A stretch of DNA of 6,766 bases, from NCBI GenBank assembly GCA_002347985.1, contig DDYM01000035.1, positions 7,895 to 14,660 on the forward strand. The letters run 5' to 3'. The DNA comes from Bacteroidetes bacterium UBA2234. Lineage in GTDB: Bacteria > Bacteroidota > Bacteroidia > NS11-12g > UBA955. A program made the translations under genes and the position numbers. Of the stretch, positions 6,056 through 6,766 are shown piece by piece (the first letter of the stretch is position 1; each line of letters starts with the position of its first letter). The notes under the pieces are model-generated. The model was not told the DNA's origin, made no database searches, and saw nothing but the letters and a program-made list of their open reading frames with translations.

Positions 6056-6604
6056 TTATCCCCTCAACTCTGGCGGTGGTGTCTCTATTCCCAAATAGCC
6101 AGATGTTGTCGCCATGGAACGCTGAGCTGTAAGACCTCGAACTCCTTGAGCCACAAATTCTGTTAATCCCTGATCTAAATTAATAACGATCAAATGTAAT
6201 CCGTCAAACTTTCGTTCAACCAAAATCCCACTGTGGCCTGCCTGAGAATTACTGCTCTGAAAAGCCATGTCGATCCCTTTCTCAAAATCATCAATTACCG
6301 CAGTGATTTCAACCTTTTGGGATGTGCGATTTACGGAAATCACATCGTAACAATCCCCATTCCAATAAAAATCTTTTCGCTCAAATTGTTCACCCAAGAC
6401 AGTCGTAGAAGAGGGTAGGGTGATTTTAATTTGATGCGCATTGTTGTTGTTTTGGCTAAGTAAACGATGGACTTCGTTTCTGTGACTATACTTGCCATGA
6501 AAGAAGCAGAATGCCGGAATCAAACCCAAAAGTACCCATATTGTCAACAGCCATTTGGCGCTCACTTTTGGAATGATTGCGATATGGCGGCTAGGCTTTT
6601 TCAC
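6056..6604 (-). CDS. Membrane-anchored protein of unknown function, coupled to a TonB-dependent receptor gene
   Basis: A 182-residue protein that begins with a GTG codon (6604-6602), read as MKKPSRH. A basic N-terminus leads into one hydrophobic segment (residues ~18-36), which could be an uncleaved signal anchor. The rest is probably periplasmic. It contains a His/Asn-rich stretch (HRLLSQNNNNAHQ, 46-58), a Phe-Tyr-Trp patch EFxRKDFYWNGDCYDVISV-like (73-91), and a Pro-rich end (TPPPELRG). From memory, Bacteroidota genomes often hold similar small proteins beside metal or cofactor TonB receptors, with an 'E-F-x-Y-x-G-x-x-YDV' core and a Pro-rich tail, but I cannot name the family. The start overlaps the receptor gene's end by 14 bases, which supports translational coupling and the GTG choice; no ATG lies nearby in frame. 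The function is unknown, and an accessory role to the receptor is inferred. Confidence 0.75.
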   Translation of the reverse strand: MKKPSRHIAIIPKVSAKWLLTIWVLLGLIPAFCFFHGKYSHRNEVHRLLSQNNNNAHQIKITLPSSTTVLGEQFERKDFYWNGDCYDVISVNRTSQKVEITAVIDDFEKGIDMAFQSSNSQAGHSGILVERKFDGLHLIVINLDQGLTEFVAQGVRGLTAQRSMATTSGYLGIETPPPELRG

Positions 6605-6766
6605 TGATGTTCCACTTCAGAAGAATAACAAAATTACGACCGATATTCATCAATCCAAAGGCCTTAAAACGAGAAAGATTGTCGATGTATCTCTCATTGA
6701 ACAGGTTGTTTCCCTGCAAGGATAGATTGAATCGTCCGCCGTTACGAGCAACAAAGTTGCCTTGAA
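6591..6766 (-). CDS. C-terminal end of a TonB-dependent outer-membrane receptor (partial)
   Basis: The frame is open from the right edge and ends at a TAG (6593-6591), leaving the last 57 full codons. The visible residues show the usual end of a TonB-dependent receptor barrel: a strand RFNLSLQGNNLFNERYID, with the near-universal 'N-L-F-(D/N)-x-x-Y' motif, then LSRFKAFGLMNIGRNFVILLKW. 'GRNF' followed by a hydrophobic/aromatic strand is the standard last barrel strand. Most members end at or soon after that strand's aromatic residue; here a short NISEKA tail follows. Such receptors import iron chelates, cobalamin, metals or glycans with energy from TonB, but the substrate cannot be told from this piece. 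The downstream gene starts inside its last 14 bases. The plug domain and most of the barrel lie outside the window. Confidence 0.92.
   Translation of the reverse strand, partial: QGNFVARNGGRFNLSLQGNNLFNERYIDNLSRFKAFGLMNIGRNFVILLKWNISEKA

Noticed and set aside
1..6766. CRISPR array, tRNA, rRNA, insertion sequence or prophage
   Set aside because: I saw no spaced direct repeats, no cloverleaf-like sequence, no transposase or integrase motif, and no terminal inverted repeats.

Overview
The window looks like chromosomal DNA from a member of the Bacteroidota. The first gene ends in a type IX secretion (Por) C-terminal sorting domain. There is a DUF2490-type outer-membrane barrel, several short lipoproteins with the relaxed lipobox common in this phylum, and the C-terminal barrel of a TonB-dependent receptor. 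The DNA is visibly AT-rich, and starts are preceded by A/T-rich stretches rather than Shine-Dalgarno sequences. Family names come from reading the protein sequences; no database was searched. I cannot place the genus.

Layout. Positions 1-5397 are one rightward gene train: the 3' end of a secreted beta-propeller-like protein with a T9SS tag; a P-loop NTPase of the DUF1611/DgcN type (344-1360); a six-helix membrane protein whose tail reads like a decayed ABC ATPase domain (1353-2777); a small lipoprotein with a transthyretin-like fold (2761-3156); a secreted protein with YD/RHS-like repeats (3149-3700); a DUF2490 outer-membrane protein (3697-4368); and a lipoprotein form of isoaspartyl peptidase/L-asparaginase (4372-5397). 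From 344 on, every junction is an overlap (8, 17, 8 and 4 bases) or a 3-base gap, so the six genes are very likely one translationally coupled operon. The 12-base gap in front suggests the T9SS gene may belong to the same transcript.

A near-ideal bidirectional terminator (5464-5495) separates this train from a leftward set: a small lipoprotein (5542-5964), an unknown membrane-anchored protein with a GTG start (6056-6604), and the end of a TonB-dependent receptor (from the right edge to 6591). The last two overlap by 14 bases and are probably coupled.

The most interesting part is the 344-5397 operon. It pairs a soluble P-loop ATPase with an ABC-exporter-shaped membrane protein that appears to have lost its ATPase residues, and follows them with parts destined for the periplasm and outer membrane. 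A cell-envelope assembly or export system with a peptide-related step is a possible reading, but it is inferred from gene order and degenerate motifs. No tRNA, rRNA, CRISPR array, insertion sequence or phage gene is seen.
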